A DNA stretch of 64,000 nucleotides, taken from positions 62,001 to 126,000 of the forward strand of contig NZ_FOVT01000005.1 in NCBI RefSeq assembly GCF_900115245.1, in the 5' to 3' direction. This stretch comes from Mesorhizobium sp. NFR06 (lineage in GTDB: Bacteria; Pseudomonadota; Alphaproteobacteria; Rhizobiales; Rhizobiaceae). Position numbers and translations under genes: made by a program. A model generated the notes under the pieces. That model had not been told where the DNA came from and ran no database searches. It worked only from the letters and a program-made list of their open reading frames with translations. Positions within the stretch are counted from its first letter, which is position 1, and the number at the start of each line of letters is the position of its first letter. Positions 35,037 to 44,111 of this stretch are shown here, piece after piece.

Positions 35037-36470
35037 ATGTCACACGATCTGCAGTTCTATATCGACGGCGCCTGGGTCGATCCGGTTGTGCCGAATACCC
35101 TTGATGTCATCGACCCGTCCAACGAGGACGCGTTCGCGCAGATTTCGCTGGGCAGCAAGGCCGATGTCGACAAGGCCGTGGCCGCCGCCAGGCGCGCCTT
35201 CGCCACCTTCGGCTTCACGTCGGTCGAGGAGCGGCTCGACATCCTCAACCGCGTCATCGAGATCTACCAGAAGCGCAGCAAGGACCTGGCGCTCGCCGTC
35301 TCGCGCGAGATGGGCGCGCCGCGTCAGATGGCGCTGGACAGTCAGGTCGGCGTCGGCCAGGCGCATCTGCAGAAGATGGCGGAAGTGTTGAAGACCTTCC
35401 AGTTTCGCCACCTCAAAGGTTCCTCGCTGATCGTCAAGGAGCCGATCGGCGTCGTCGGCCTGATCACGCCGTGGAACTGGCCGCTCAACCAGATCACCTG
35501 CAAGGTCGGCCCGGCGCTCGCCGCCGGCTGCACGATGGTGCTGAAGCCGTCCGAGATCGCGCCGCTCGACGCCATCATCTTTGCCGAGATCATCGACGAG
35601 GCCGGTGTGCCGAAGGGCGTCTTCAATCTCGTCAACGGCGACGGCCCAGGCGTCGGCCAGGCACTGGCCAGCCATCCCGATGTCGACATGATGTCGTTTA
35701 CGGGCTCGACCCGCGCCGGCATCCTGGTCGCCAAGGCGGCGGCCGATACGGTCAAGCGCGTGCATCAGGAGCTTGGCGGCAAGTCGGCCAACATCCTGTT
35801 CCCGGATGTCGACCTAGCAAAGGCGGTCGCCAAGGGCGTCGCCGGCTGCTTCAGCAACAGCGGTCAGTCCTGCAACGCGCCGACCCGCATGTTCGTGCCG
35901 CGCGACCGTCACGACGAGGCTGCCGGCTACGCCCGGACGGCGGCGGAAAAATTCACCGTCGGCCCGGCCGATGCGCCGGGTTCCAAGCTCGGTCCGGTGG
36001 TCAGCCAACTGCAGTTCGACAAGATCCAAGGCTTGATCCAGAGCGGCATCGACGAAGGCGCCACCCTGGTCGCGGGCGGCCCCGGTCGCCCGGCCGAGCT
36101 CAACCGTGGCTACTATGTCCGCCCGACCGTCTTCGCCAACGTCACGCACGACATGCGTATCGCCAGGGAGGAGATTTTTGGGCCGGTGCTGTCGATCATG
36201 CCTTACGACACCGTCGAGCAGGCGATCGAGCAGGCCAACGACACCGTCTTCGGCCTTGCCTCCTACATCCAGGCCAGGGACATCGAGAAGGCGCGCCAGG
36301 CCGCCGCCCGCATGCGCTCCGGCAATGTCTACATCAACTACCCGACCTGGGACGCGGGTCTCCCCTTCGGCGGCTACAAGCAATCCGGCAACGGCCGCGA
36401 ATACGCCGAATACGGGCTGGAGGATTTCCTCGAGATCAAGGGCATCGCGGGGTATGAAGCGGCGGAATAG
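35037..36470 (+). CDS. NAD(P)+-dependent aldehyde dehydrogenase
   Basis: 477 aa class I/II-type aldehyde dehydrogenase. Catalytic C279 lies in [13 protein letters not shown] and the general base E245 in HQELGGKS. The cofactor region shows [12 protein letters not shown] and [11 protein letters not shown], and [10 protein letters not shown] is near 380. It oxidises an aldehyde to a carboxylic acid; the substrate cannot be read from sequence. The ATG follows AGGGAGCGAAACC. It stands alone: divergent from the yeiH-like gene and convergent with the next small gene. Confidence 0.92.
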   Translation: MSHDLQFYIDGAWVDPVVPNTLDVIDPSNEDAFAQISLGSKADVDKAVAAARRAFATFGFTSVEERLDILNRVIEIYQKRSKDLALAVSREMGAPRQMALDSQVGVGQAHLQKMAEVLKTFQFRHLKGSSLIVKEPIGVVGLITPWNWPLNQITCKVGPALAAGCTMVLKPSEIAPLDAIIFAEIIDEAGVPKGVFNLVNGDGPGVGQALASHPDVDMMSFTGSTRAGILVAKAAADTVKRVHQELGGKSANILFPDVDLAKAVAKGVAGCFSNSGQSCNAPTRMFVPRDRHDEAAGYARTAAEKFTVGPADAPGSKLGPVVSQLQFDKIQGLIQSGIDEGATLVAGGPGRPAELNRGYYVRPTVFANVTHDMRIAREEIFGPVLSIMPYDTVEQAIEQANDTVFGLASYIQARDIEKARQAAARMRSGNVYINYPTWDAGLPFGGYKQSGNGREYAEYGLEDFLEIKGIAGYEAAE

Positions 36471-36546
36471 GCTTTACCTGTTCGCAGCTGGCAGCAATCG
36501 TCGCCGCTGTAAATCGGGGAAGGGCGCGGCCATGGCCGCGTCCTTG

Positions 36547-37065
36547 TCATTTGGATTTCATCCGGCGGGCGAAATGCTCATACGTCATTCGCCATGGCTC
36601 GCTGTCGGCGGCTCTTTCCTCGCCGATCCAGTGAAAGCTGTCGGCAGTGATCTCGGTGAACCGCCACCGGGTTTGCATTCCGCGTGAGTCATCGCCGACC
36701 TGGACGATGTCCTCACCCTCGGCCCGCCCGATCTGGCGCGCGTAATCCTGGTTGAGCGGATCGCTCCAGATGATGTGCCAGCCACCGATCGCGGGATCGA
36801 AAACGCGCAAAGTCGTGCCGTACATTGTGGAGGGCGCCGGGCGCTTGGGCCTGATCCAGAGATCTTGTATGGCGCGGCCTTCGAGCACCCAGCCAAAGTG
36901 GCATTCTCCATCCCATCTCTGGATCGTGCCGTCTTCGCGGTGGTGGACCGTGTCCATATCCCAGCTTCCGATCAGCCATGCATAGAGGTCCATGTCTTTC
37001 GCCCGATCCGCGGAGGGACCTTCAGATCCGAGGGCAGCAAGGAACGGGGACATTGTGCTCGTCAT
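36547..37065 (-). CDS. Uncharacterised protein (lipocalin/DUF1579-like)
   Basis: 172 aa soluble protein with LIGSWDMDTVHH, GTIQRWDGECHFGWVLEGRAIQD and MYGTTLRVFDPAIGGWHIIW. This tryptophan-rich beta-barrel-like pattern is seen in small lipocalin-like or DUF1579-type proteins. The start has a good site (TTGGAGAAAAAC before ATG). Between it and the aldehyde dehydrogenase is a palindromic ggcgcggccatggccgcgtcc at 36525-36544. Function unknown. Confidence 0.7.
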   Translation of the reverse strand: MTSTMSPFLAALGSEGPSADRAKDMDLYAWLIGSWDMDTVHHREDGTIQRWDGECHFGWVLEGRAIQDLWIRPKRPAPSTMYGTTLRVFDPAIGGWHIIWSDPLNQDYARQIGRAEGEDIVQVGDDSRGMQTRWRFTEITADSFHWIGEERAADSEPWRMTYEHFARRMKSK

Positions 37066-37267
37066 GTTTTTCTCCAAGGGATCGGCCTGCAGCGACAAGG
37101 CGCTGGAACATTGCCGCCGCAATCGTTGCAGCGTTGCGGGTTCCGGGTCTTGGGAAAAATTGCTGTAATGCCCGCGATGAACGCGACGAGCCGGCTGGCG
37201 GACGTCATCTGCGCCGGCCAGGCGATCATGCCGGGGAGCCGATTGCGCGCGGCGATCGTGCGCAGTC

Positions 37268-37501
37268 TTACCCGTGTCTTGCCTCGATGATCCCGACCAT
37301 TGCCCGAGTAAATTCGACCATGCTGTTTGCCGTGATGGCTGCATCGTCGGGGCTCTGGCCGATATACTCGGCAGCTCCGCAGCATGAACGCCGGATGCGC
37401 TCGTAGTGCAGGTCTCTTTCATCGTCCGGCAAGCTTGCCAGATTCAAGGCTCGACTTTGAAGCATGCGCAACAACTGCGCCAGCGCTGTTTCGACACTCA
37501 T
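37268..37501 (-). CDS. Small hypothetical protein
   Basis: 77 aa, mostly helical and acidic/basic mixed (LAQLLRMLQSRALNLA, DDERDLHYERIRRSC), ending VGIIEARHG. No family recognised. GGAG lies 8 bases before the ATG, which supports it as a real gene. It is isolated: 200 bp from the lipocalin-like gene and divergent from the small zinc-ribbon gene. Confidence 0.5.
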   Translation of the reverse strand: MSVETALAQLLRMLQSRALNLASLPDDERDLHYERIRRSCCGAAEYIGQSPDDAAITANSMVEFTRAMVGIIEARHG

Positions 37502-37767
37502 GCGTTCATCTCCGCACCGGTCGGGCGTCTCGGCACGTCAGGGCCGGATCGTCGATCAGGGGGCGGCTCTCGCCCCGGCCCCTGCAAGGCTGCGCCATAG
37601 CCGTTAATATATCGTTGATCGCTAATATGGCGCGCAACTGGCGGGATGTTCCAAGAGTGACGGGCTACACCTGCGCGGGTGATCTTGGTCACAGTACGAT
37701 GGAGCGTTTCGTATAAGCTGTGTGCGAAAGGGGGTGTCACATCGCCTTCTTGATCAGGGGGACCACG

Positions 37768-37989
37768 ATGCCTTTATCGACTGACCTGCACGACAAGAAC
37801 CTCGCGTTTCAATGCCAGTACTGTTCTGAAACGATCGTCAGGAAGGGCTCCTGGATCAAGAGCGTCAGAACCTTCAGGTGCGAAGCTTGCCAAGCCGAAG
37901 TCCGCATGACCTATGGGAACAAGGCGGCAATCTTCGAACGCCACCGGCACTTGGCCGTGCCGCCGCCCGGAACCAGACGTCGCGGATAA
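37768..37989 (+). CDS. Small zinc-ribbon-like hypothetical protein
   Basis: 73 aa with two Cys-x2-Cys pairs (FQCQYCSE near 14-17 and FRCEACQAE near 36-39) separated by about 20 residues, suggesting a small zinc ribbon. A basic tail (KAAIFERHRHLA, TRRRG) follows. AGGGGGA lies 5 bases before the ATG, preferred over an earlier in-frame ATG at 37720. The 266 bp upstream shows no gene. Possibly a small nucleic-acid-binding or regulatory protein; not recognised. Confidence 0.6.
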   Translation: MPLSTDLHDKNLAFQCQYCSETIVRKGSWIKSVRTFRCEACQAEVRMTYGNKAAIFERHRHLAVPPPGTRRRG

Positions 37990-38151
37990 CCCTGTCGGCA
38001 AATGCCGTATTGCCAATGATCCCGCTGTCCCGCCCAGTTCAGCCGTGACTTCAAACGACATTTCCGTCGCACGGCATTGTCAGAGATGGGTCCTAGCCGG
38101 CCTTATCGGCCAGATTGTCGGAAGCCTTGCATTTGCCGAGAGGCTACTTGC

Positions 38152-39282
38152 TCATATCTGCGCGGAGTGCGGCTTGCCCCGGCGCAGATGGCCAAAGCGG
38201 AAGGCACCTGGAACGGCTGAGCGGACCATCAGCATCTCGCCAATATTTTCGTAAGTTATGAGGCCCACCAGACGATCGGCGTTATCCATAACGGCGACGG
38301 CCGGCACGTTAGCATTGCGCATGAGCCGCAGGCCTTCCTCCAGGCGTTTGCGGTAATGTATTTTCGGGATGTCTGTCCTTATTGCATTCGCAACCGATGC
38401 TGCAGGTCCTTTTTCCTTCAATGCGCGGATCATGTCGTCGCGTGTTACCAACCCGTCGAAATGGCCAGCGGAATCGATAACGGGGAATTCGTGCTGGGTG
38501 GTGGCGAGCAGCATTTCGACTGCCTCATCGAGCGTCGCCGACCGTTCCAGCCGGATGAACTCGGTAATCATTACATCGCCGACGAGGACGCTTGTGGCCA
38601 TTTCGCGCATTAGTGCGTTCTGCGCTTCCGCTGCCGCTGCGAGATAAACGAAGATGCCGGTGAAGATCAGTAGCGGACTGTAGAACAGTCCCACGAAACC
38701 AAGCACGAATGCCAAACCTTGCCCGATCGTGGCAGCGACTTGGGTTGCGCGGGACCAGGAAAGGCGTGCGGCAAGGGCTGCGCGGAGGATACGGCCGCCG
38801 TCCATTGGGAACGCCGGAATCATATTGAATAGGACGAGGAATATGTTGACCCCCGCGAGCCGTGCGAAAAAGCTCGTGTGCGGATCCTCGATTCCGGCCA
38901 TTTGTGAGAAGCCTGCCGAGCCGCCAAGCAGGACGAAGATCAGCGCTGCGATCGCAACGTTGACCAGCGGGCCGGCGACAGCAATCACAAACTCTTGCCG
39001 CGACTCTTCCGGCATGCGTTCGAGCCTGGCTACGCCGCCGATCGGCAAAAGTGTAATGTCCGGTGTTGCGATGCCGAAGTAGCGTGCCGCGGCGATGTGG
39101 CCGAATTCATGCAGGACCACGCAGGCAAAGACGGCAACGATGAAGGCGACGCCTTCCCAGGCCGCCGGCGCGCCGCCGATCTGATAATGCGTTAGCCAAA
39201 TCCAGACAAGAAGGAGCAGAAAGGTAAAATGAACGCGCACGGTCGTGCCTGCGATCGTCCCTAGATTCAGCGACCAGCCCAT
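38152..39282 (-). CDS. Site-2 protease family (M50) membrane metalloprotease with CBS domains
   Basis: 376 aa. HEFGH at residues 58-62 gives the zinc motif, and MIPAFPMDGGRIL places the third ligand D159. About six membrane helices to residue 225 are followed by two CBS modules (about 240-350, with MITEFIRLERSATLDEAVEM and NANVPAVAVMDNADRLVGLI). This is the Rip3-like S2P subclass where CBS domains sense ligands in the cytosol. No anti-sigma factor gene is adjacent, so its substrate is unknown. Confidence 0.92.
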   Translation of the reverse strand: MGWSLNLGTIAGTTVRVHFTFLLLLVWIWLTHYQIGGAPAAWEGVAFIVAVFACVVLHEFGHIAAARYFGIATPDITLLPIGGVARLERMPEESRQEFVIAVAGPLVNVAIAALIFVLLGGSAGFSQMAGIEDPHTSFFARLAGVNIFLVLFNMIPAFPMDGGRILRAALAARLSWSRATQVAATIGQGLAFVLGFVGLFYSPLLIFTGIFVYLAAAAEAQNALMREMATSVLVGDVMITEFIRLERSATLDEAVEMLLATTQHEFPVIDSAGHFDGLVTRDDMIRALKEKGPAASVANAIRTDIPKIHYRKRLEEGLRLMRNANVPAVAVMDNADRLVGLITYENIGEMLMVRSAVPGAFRFGHLRRGKPHSAQI

Positions 39283-39460
39283 GTTTACCCACTCCGAGAG
39301 GCCTCACCCTTCACCATAGGCCGCGGCGGGAACCTTGCAATCGTCCACAGGTCTTTAGGCGTTTATCGCTCGTGGTCGCCCGGTAGACTGAGCGGATGAA
39401 AGAGACGTCGCCATGCAGAAAGAACTCGCCGACCAGCGCCATTCCAAGGCCGATGCCACA

Positions 39461-40015
39461 TTACCACAGTGACTCAAATAGTCCTTTGGAGATCGTTTCC
39501 TCGTAGCATTTGTCTGAAAAGCCAGGATGACCCTGGCGGAGCCTGTCGACGGCCTCCGTATGTGTAAGTCGCCTTTCGCGCAGATCATCGCCGGCTTGGT
39601 AGGCGTCCTTTAAAAGTTCGCTCACCAGGCGAATTGCGTCGTTGATTTCGCCCTTCGAAAAGCGATCCCCCAAGACACCTAAGTCAATAGGAGGCGGCCG
39701 CTCAGCGGGTGGACCGAACCGTCGGCTAAAGTCGTTGTAATAAGTAATTGCAAACGCTGCATCTAACAGCTTAGCGCTGAGCGCCTCTGTCTTAACCTTG
39801 GCTCGGGCGGCAGATCGTTGTCGATGGATATCTTTCTCTTCCATAGTCGCCGGCGATCGAACGACAATGGCGTCATGGGCCGAGGTCTTGTTGTGCAGGA
39901 TCAACGGGCGAGTTGACAACCAATTCAATAGGAGCGCGCACAGTCCGCAAAAGACTATGAAAACCAAATCAACAGCTATCTTAATCGTGATTATTGATAT
40001 TTGAATTCCCCCCAA
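39461..40015 (-). CDS. Hypothetical membrane-anchored protein
   Basis: 184 aa with one N-terminal membrane helix (IAVDLVFIVFCGLCALLLNWL) and a soluble, largely helical C-terminus (ARAKVKTEALSAKLLDAAFA, NDAIRLVSELLKDAYQAGD). No family recognised. The only suitable starts are non-ATG (TTG at 40015 preceded by a G-rich run). The region is visibly richer in A/T than the flanking genes, consistent with acquisition by transfer. Confidence 0.5.
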   Translation of the reverse strand: MGGIQISIITIKIAVDLVFIVFCGLCALLLNWLSTRPLILHNKTSAHDAIVVRSPATMEEKDIHRQRSAARAKVKTEALSAKLLDAAFAITYYNDFSRRFGPPAERPPPIDLGVLGDRFSKGEINDAIRLVSELLKDAYQAGDDLRERRLTHTEAVDRLRQGHPGFSDKCYEETISKGLFESLW

Positions 40016-40094
40016 TCCCCAGCATTGCGCAGCGCGCGGCCCTCCGCAAGTCCGGCTTGCCAGTGCATTGAATTCAAGATGACCGAAATCTGCA

Positions 40095-41051
40095 TCATGC
40101 TGCCTGGCCGGGAAGCTCTTGGCTGATCGCTAGGGGCCTGCGCCGGATTTCGAAGGCCAGCGTCACCGCGATCGCGACCGTGGCCACCAGGGCGGCACCG
40201 GCAGCAGGATGAAGGCCGGTCCAAAACGAGACCAGTATGACCGGAAAGTGCGTGGCATAGAGCGGGTAGGACAGTGCGCCGGCCCAGGCAGCCCATTGCG
40301 TGCGCGGCAAGCTGAGTGACGCCCGAACGATGAAGGGACAAGCGGCCAACGCCGCGATTTCGAATACGGCATTGGTCAATGCGATGCCGAGCAGGATCAC
40401 TAAGGCAACCACCGCTGCAATAGGATGGTGTCCGAGCGGGGCATCGCCATAACGGCGGAACATCCAGATGCCGACGAGGTAGCAGGTCAACTCGCGCGGA
40501 ATCAGCCACAGGATCGACACGATATCGGCCCCCCAATACATATGGCCTTCAGCGGCGCCGGCGGCTAGGACGCCGCACAGCCCTGTCAGCACGAGAAGCC
40601 GCGCATTGGACAGTCTCGCAAAGATCGCGCCATGAAGCGCGTTGGCGACGATCTCCACAAACACCGACCAAGCCGGGACGTTCAAGGCGAATGCATGCGG
40701 ACCGCCGGCCGGCAGAAACAACAGGATCAGCAGGTAGGCCGCCGTCATCGGGATTGACGGGCCAAGCATGGCGGCCGTCACAGCCAGTCCGATCGTCGAG
40801 CCGATGGCAAGCGGAAGGAACAGGCGGCGATATCGTAGACCGATAAAGCCAAGCGTTGTCAGCCCGTCTCGCAAGCGATCCTCGTAGGTCCTGGTCATGA
40901 CGAAACCGGACAGGATGAAGAACAGGTCGACGGCCACCGAATAACCGATGGGAACGGCCGGGAGGTGGTAGGTCTCTGCCAAATGGAAGGTAGCCACGGC
41001 TAAAGCCGCGACACCGCGAAGAGCGTCCAGCCCGTAGAGCCGCCCCGCCAT
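40095..41051 (-). CDS. Acyltransferase family 3 (OafA/NodX-like) membrane protein
   Basis: 318 aa, about ten membrane helices, with the hallmark LDALRGVAALAVATFHL at the N-terminus and VDLFFILSGFVMTRTYEDRL (R/K-x10-H and FxxSGF-type motifs). Such proteins O-acylate surface polysaccharide or signalling molecules in the inner membrane. At 318 aa it is near the lower end for the family. Start at the ATG at 41051; an upstream in-frame start (41120) adds residues without family resemblance. No glycan operon is adjacent. Confidence 0.85.
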   Translation of the reverse strand: MAGRLYGLDALRGVAALAVATFHLAETYHLPAVPIGYSVAVDLFFILSGFVMTRTYEDRLRDGLTTLGFIGLRYRRLFLPLAIGSTIGLAVTAAMLGPSIPMTAAYLLILLFLPAGGPHAFALNVPAWSVFVEIVANALHGAIFARLSNARLLVLTGLCGVLAAGAAEGHMYWGADIVSILWLIPRELTCYLVGIWMFRRYGDAPLGHHPIAAVVALVILLGIALTNAVFEIAALAACPFIVRASLSLPRTQWAAWAGALSYPLYATHFPVILVSFWTGLHPAAGAALVATVAIAVTLAFEIRRRPLAISQELPGQAA

Positions 41052-41510
41052 CAAATGGTAATGCCTTCGCGCTGGCAGATCATTCAGAACACTTGCGGAT
41101 TGAATGTCAGTGCCGCCCATCCCCGCTCACACGTTGACCAGAGGCAAATTGCTGTTGCGGGGGCCGGTGCAGACTGGCAGTCACCAAGTATTGCAAGGCC
41201 GGCAACAGTCGCAATTGCGTGTCTACCCACCCCCAACCCCTCCACAAGGCGGCATAAGCATCGTCTAATATTCGATATTTGGCAAGGTAGTCGTTAATGC
41301 CCGCAAAGCCCATATCGTCGAGGCTGCCTAAGCACGTGCTGCTTCAAGGAGATGTCGCGTTCCGCAGCACCGACCCTGGGCCACCGCTCGACAAGGTCTA
41401 CCAGACCGTTAAGGTGCGAACCGGCGGTTTGCAATGCAATGCGATATGGAATTGAAGGAATTGGCAGGCTTTGTCACTCGAGAGCCCGTTGAATTTCCTT
41501 GAGAATTTTC
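41052..41510. other. Non-coding gap upstream of the acyltransferase
   Basis: About 460 bp with no convincing gene. A 68-codon frame on the minus strand (41313-41107) overlaps the acyltransferase upstream region but has no recognisable domain. The stretch ends at the tRNA-Gln-derived repeat at 41511. Composition is less G/C-biased than the core genes. Confidence 0.5.
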
Positions 41511-41560
41511 TGGCTGGGGAACCTGGTTCGAACCAGGACTAACGGAGTCAGAGTCCGTGG
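41511..41560. repeat. Duplicated tRNA-Gln 3' segment (att-like site)
   Basis: Starting tggctggggaacctgg, these 50 bases repeat the tRNA-Gln 3' acceptor, T-arm, variable and anticodon arm up to gagtccgtgg, minus one A in the T-loop region. After it the sequence diverges (attctgcagcc against gtctaccgtt), so the 5' half of the tRNA is missing and this copy cannot be a functional tRNA. Confidence 0.8.
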
Positions 41561-41746
41561 ATTCTGCAGCCAAATATCTGATGTTTATCGTGCAAAATCA
41601 AACGGTTGAGATAGGGTAGGGCGGTCGCCTGTGACGCGCCTTTCTACTAGCCGTTTCCCTTGATTTCCAACGGCTACAACAGACTATCGGCAACTCCACG
41701 CGACATGACTGCGACATGAAAAAGGCCCGGTAGCCGAAAGCTGCCA

Positions 41747-42013
41747 TCAATAGCCAATTGGGATCCACGGATCGGTGTCGTACCCTAGGTGATGGTCCAA
41801 GAAATTTGCGGCCTGATTTGACGGACGCGCAACAACCACCGTGCCTGTAGATTTGCAATCCAGTTTCCGTGCCGGCTTGCTGCTGCCAGCCTTCATATGA
41901 GCTGTAGAACACGAGGTTGCAGCCTGAGCGGTCGCCACCTTTTTCTTCTCTTTCGCAACAGCTGCTCCGGTGGCGGCCAATACCATTGCTACGCCAAAGA
42001 CAACGAGTTTCAT
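41747..42013 (-). CDS. Small secreted hypothetical protein
   Basis: 88 aa with a clear Sec signal peptide (MKLVVFGVAMVLAATGAAVA, cleavage likely after AVA), then a Lys-rich start of the mature part and two or three cysteines (SCSTAHMK, LDCKSTG), ending DTDPWIPIGY. No family recognised. It lies inside the tRNA-Gln-bounded remnant. Confidence 0.55.
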   Translation of the reverse strand: MKLVVFGVAMVLAATGAAVAKEKKKVATAQAATSCSTAHMKAGSSKPARKLDCKSTGTVVVARPSNQAANFLDHHLGYDTDPWIPIGY

Positions 42014-42110
42014 TGAAACGCCCTCAAACCCTGCACATCCGAAATGATTGCGCCTGCGTTAACGCCACGTCAACTACATGTTGTCCGCAACGACGGAGCA
42101 TATTGCCGGT

Positions 42111-42141
42111 AAAAAAAGCCCGCCACCGTGAGGCAGCGGGC
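42111..42141 (-). terminator. Terminator of the small gene at 42167-42373
   Basis: Read on the minus strand, gcccgc pairs with gcgggc (42136-42141 with 42118-42123, loop 12 bases), followed directly by seven T residues (A-run 42111-42117 on the plus strand). It lies 26 bp after the stop of the small minus-strand gene, which supports that gene being expressed. Confidence 0.65.
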
Positions 42142-42166
42142 CGTCTGGGCAATTTGCACACTCGGA

Positions 42167-42373
42167 TCAGCCAGCCCTACGGCACACGGCTGCATTGGCT
42201 ACCCTCACGAGAATGAAGCCTACTTCATGATTGACCTTGATCCGGTATGGGCCGCCGTGAAGGTGATTCATCTTCTCGGCAATGATCTGCGCCAGCACCT
42301 CTACCTCCAGCATGCATTTCTCTGCCTCGGCTTCGCCTGCAAGTGCGATCTTGTGGAACGGGTTATTCGCCAT
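42167..42373 (-). CDS. Small hypothetical protein
   Basis: 68 aa: MANNPFHKIALAGEAEAEK, then EVEVLAQIIAEKMNHLHGG and a basic C-terminus (VANAAVCRRAG). Helical, no recognised domain. It is directly followed by a good terminator and oriented away from the truncated integrase, whose lost 5' part would have occupied this place. Probably cargo or a later rearrangement product of the element. Confidence 0.5.
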   Translation of the reverse strand: MANNPFHKIALAGEAEAEKCMLEVEVLAQIIAEKMNHLHGGPYRIKVNHEVGFILVRVANAAVCRRAG

Positions 42374-42401
42374 AGGCCGGCACCTCCGCCATATCGCCCG
42401 C

Positions 42402-42776
42402 ATCGCGTTCCCCAACGGCGAGGGGAATATCGAATTTCATGCCAACATCGTGACGCGCGGACTGCAGCCTCCACAGGTCGCGGCCGGCCTCACGGTGCCG
42501 GCGATAGATCGGAGTGGCAAGCCGAAGCTCGACAAGGAAGGCAAGCCGGTGCTGGTGGCGAAATACACGGGCCTTCACGCCCTTCGGCATTTCTATGCCA
42601 TTTGGCTGCTCAACCCTAAGGATAAGGGTGGCATGGAATTGCCAATGAAGATCGTGCAGGAGCGGATGGGCCATTCGAGCATCGTCATGACCGCCGACAC
42701 TTACGGTCATCTGTTCCCTAGCACCAACGATCAGGAGGCCTTGGCAGCGGCCGAAAAGGCATTGCTGGGCGCTTGA
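42402..42776 (+). pseudogene. Tyrosine recombinase/integrase, C-terminal remnant
   Basis: About 124 codons of the catalytic domain remain. RIAFPNGEGN and ANIVTRGLQPPQVAAGL lead to LHALRHFYA (box with HxxR), ERMGHSSIVMTADTYGHLF (H and nucleophile Y) and the C-terminal AAAEKALLGA. The N-terminal DNA-binding part and the first catalytic Arg region are absent; upstream codons in this frame are unrelated and overlap the 5' region of an opposing small gene. It ends 68 bp before tRNA-Gln and is very probably the former integrase of the element. Confidence 0.8.
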
Positions 42777-42843
42777 CGCGACACAAACGCAACATGGTCG
42801 CCATTCTGGCAGATCGAGGTACAGCTAAGTGGTTGATTTTGTT

Positions 42844-42917
42844 TGGCTGGGGAACCTGGATTCGAACCAGGACTAACGGAGTCAGAGTCCGTGGGTCTAC
42901 CGTTAACCTATTCCCCA
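42844..42917 (-). tRNA. tRNA-Gln (anticodon CUG)
   Basis: On the minus strand a 74-nt cloverleaf including encoded CCA. Acceptor TGGGGAA pairs with TTCCCCA. D-arm GGTTAACGGTAGACC, anticodon arm ACGGA-CTCTGAC-TCCGT with CTG at the anticodon position, and T-arm CCTGG-TTCGAAT-CCAGG are all intact. Its 3' half is duplicated at 41511. Confidence 0.95.
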
Positions 42918-43059
42918 GCAGGCGCGATTGGCATCGCGCGAAGCGGGCGGCTGTGTGCCGCGAGCGCTGCCTTGTAGCCGCCATCCGAAAATAGTCAAGC
43001 CCGCAGCTGGGATCAACGCAGGCTTTTTGCCTGGCGCTCCGCAGGCCGCTCGCAAGCCT

Positions 43060-43992
43060 TCAGCCTTCGCCGCGGCTGTATTGCGAATGTTCGAAAAAGA
43101 GGACGAGGCACAGGCCGATCAGGAGCGGGATGATGAGATAGAACAGGCGGAACACCAAGAGGGCCGCAAGCACGCCCACCGGGTTCATGTCGGAAAGACC
43201 GGTAAGGAAGACGACCTCGAACACGCCGAGCGCGCCCGGCGCATGCGACAAAAGGCCGATCGAGAACGACACCATGAACACGCCGAGCACGACGAAATAG
43301 CCGGGATTGCCGGCTTCCGGCAACGCGAAATAGATGATCGCGGCGGCCGCCAGCAGCTCGACCGGGCCGATCAGCAACTGCCGCGCCACGATCGGCAGCG
43401 CCGGATAATGCAGCTGGAAGCTGCCGATCTTCAGCGGTCTGAGCCGCAGCCAGCTGCCGAAGGCATAGGCGCCGACAAGGATAAGCATGGCGAGCCCCGC
43501 GGCAAAGGCGGCGCCATGATGCGGCGCGCCCGTGAAACGATCGATGATCTGAGGTTCCAGCGTGAGCACGAGGCCGCCGAGGAAAACGCTGGACAGGATG
43601 AAGGTGAACCAGCAGATCGCCACCAGCACGCCGACCTCCTGGCCGGTCAGCCCCTTCGTGGCATAGGCGCGGTAACGGATCACCGCGCCGGAAAACACCG
43701 AGCCGCCGATGTTGTGCGACAACGCGTAGGTGGTGAAGGAGCACAGCGTGACGAACAGCCACGATACCTTCTTGCCGATATGCAGCAGCGCGATGTGGTC
43801 GTAGCCGGCGAGCGAGGCATAGGCGACGACTGCGCTCAGCGCGGCGAGCACCCAGCCGCGCGGCGCGATGGCGGCGATGCCGGCCCGGACGTCGTCGAGC
43901 GAAATGCCGCGCAATTCGTGAACGAGCAGCCACAGCGAGAACGCCACGGCCGCGATGCCTATGACCGGCCAGAAATAGCGGCTCCAATTCAT
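43060..43992 (-). CDS. YbhN/UPF0104 family membrane protein (LPG synthase TM-region-like)
   Basis: 310 aa, eight or so membrane helices, resembling the membrane domain of lysylphosphatidylglycerol synthases (flippase-like, without the catalytic synthetase half). SHNIGGSVFSGAVIRYRAY and the GLLSHAPGALGVFE motif (typical SHxPGGxGxxE) are diagnostic. Related proteins are thought to move lipids or lipid-linked precursors; no substrate can be given. It lies just beyond tRNA-Gln and marks return to core-like genes. Confidence 0.85.
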   Translation of the reverse strand: MNWSRYFWPVIGIAAVAFSLWLLVHELRGISLDDVRAGIAAIAPRGWVLAALSAVVAYASLAGYDHIALLHIGKKVSWLFVTLCSFTTYALSHNIGGSVFSGAVIRYRAYATKGLTGQEVGVLVAICWFTFILSSVFLGGLVLTLEPQIIDRFTGAPHHGAAFAAGLAMLILVGAYAFGSWLRLRPLKIGSFQLHYPALPIVARQLLIGPVELLAAAAIIYFALPEAGNPGYFVVLGVFMVSFSIGLLSHAPGALGVFEVVFLTGLSDMNPVGVLAALLVFRLFYLIIPLLIGLCLVLFFEHSQYSRGEG

Positions 43993-44111
43993 GGCGTCGT
44001 CATCATGCGTTGCAGCTCATTCGTCTGGATAGCCCCGTTTCGCCCGCATACCGTCATTTCTGACATGCCCGATTGAAGCCGGCTATTCAACCGGCAAGAC
44101 ATTGCCCCTAG

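Larger units (their letters stand above)
41511..42894. mobile_element. Remnant of an element integrated at tRNA-Gln
   Basis: A 50-51 bp near-perfect direct repeat of the 3' part of tRNA-Gln bounds the segment (41511-41560 and 42844-42894, one base deleted in the left copy). Inside, a decayed tyrosine-recombinase 3' end (42402-42776) points toward the tRNA, 68 bp away, the classical position of an integrase beside attL/attR. Only about 1.3 kb remains, with two small genes, so the element has lost most of its cargo. Alternatively the left repeat is a scar of a second insertion. Confidence 0.65.

Noticed and set aside
41107..41313. 68-codon minus-strand frame upstream of the acyltransferase
   Set aside because: No ribosome site, no domain, and it overlaps the acyltransferase upstream region. 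I considered a transposase scrap but could not support it.
41699..41720. Second trace of an integrase 3' end (gcgacatgactgcgacatg)
   Set aside because: Similarity to the sequence after the integrase stop is short and its orientation does not fit the left repeat.
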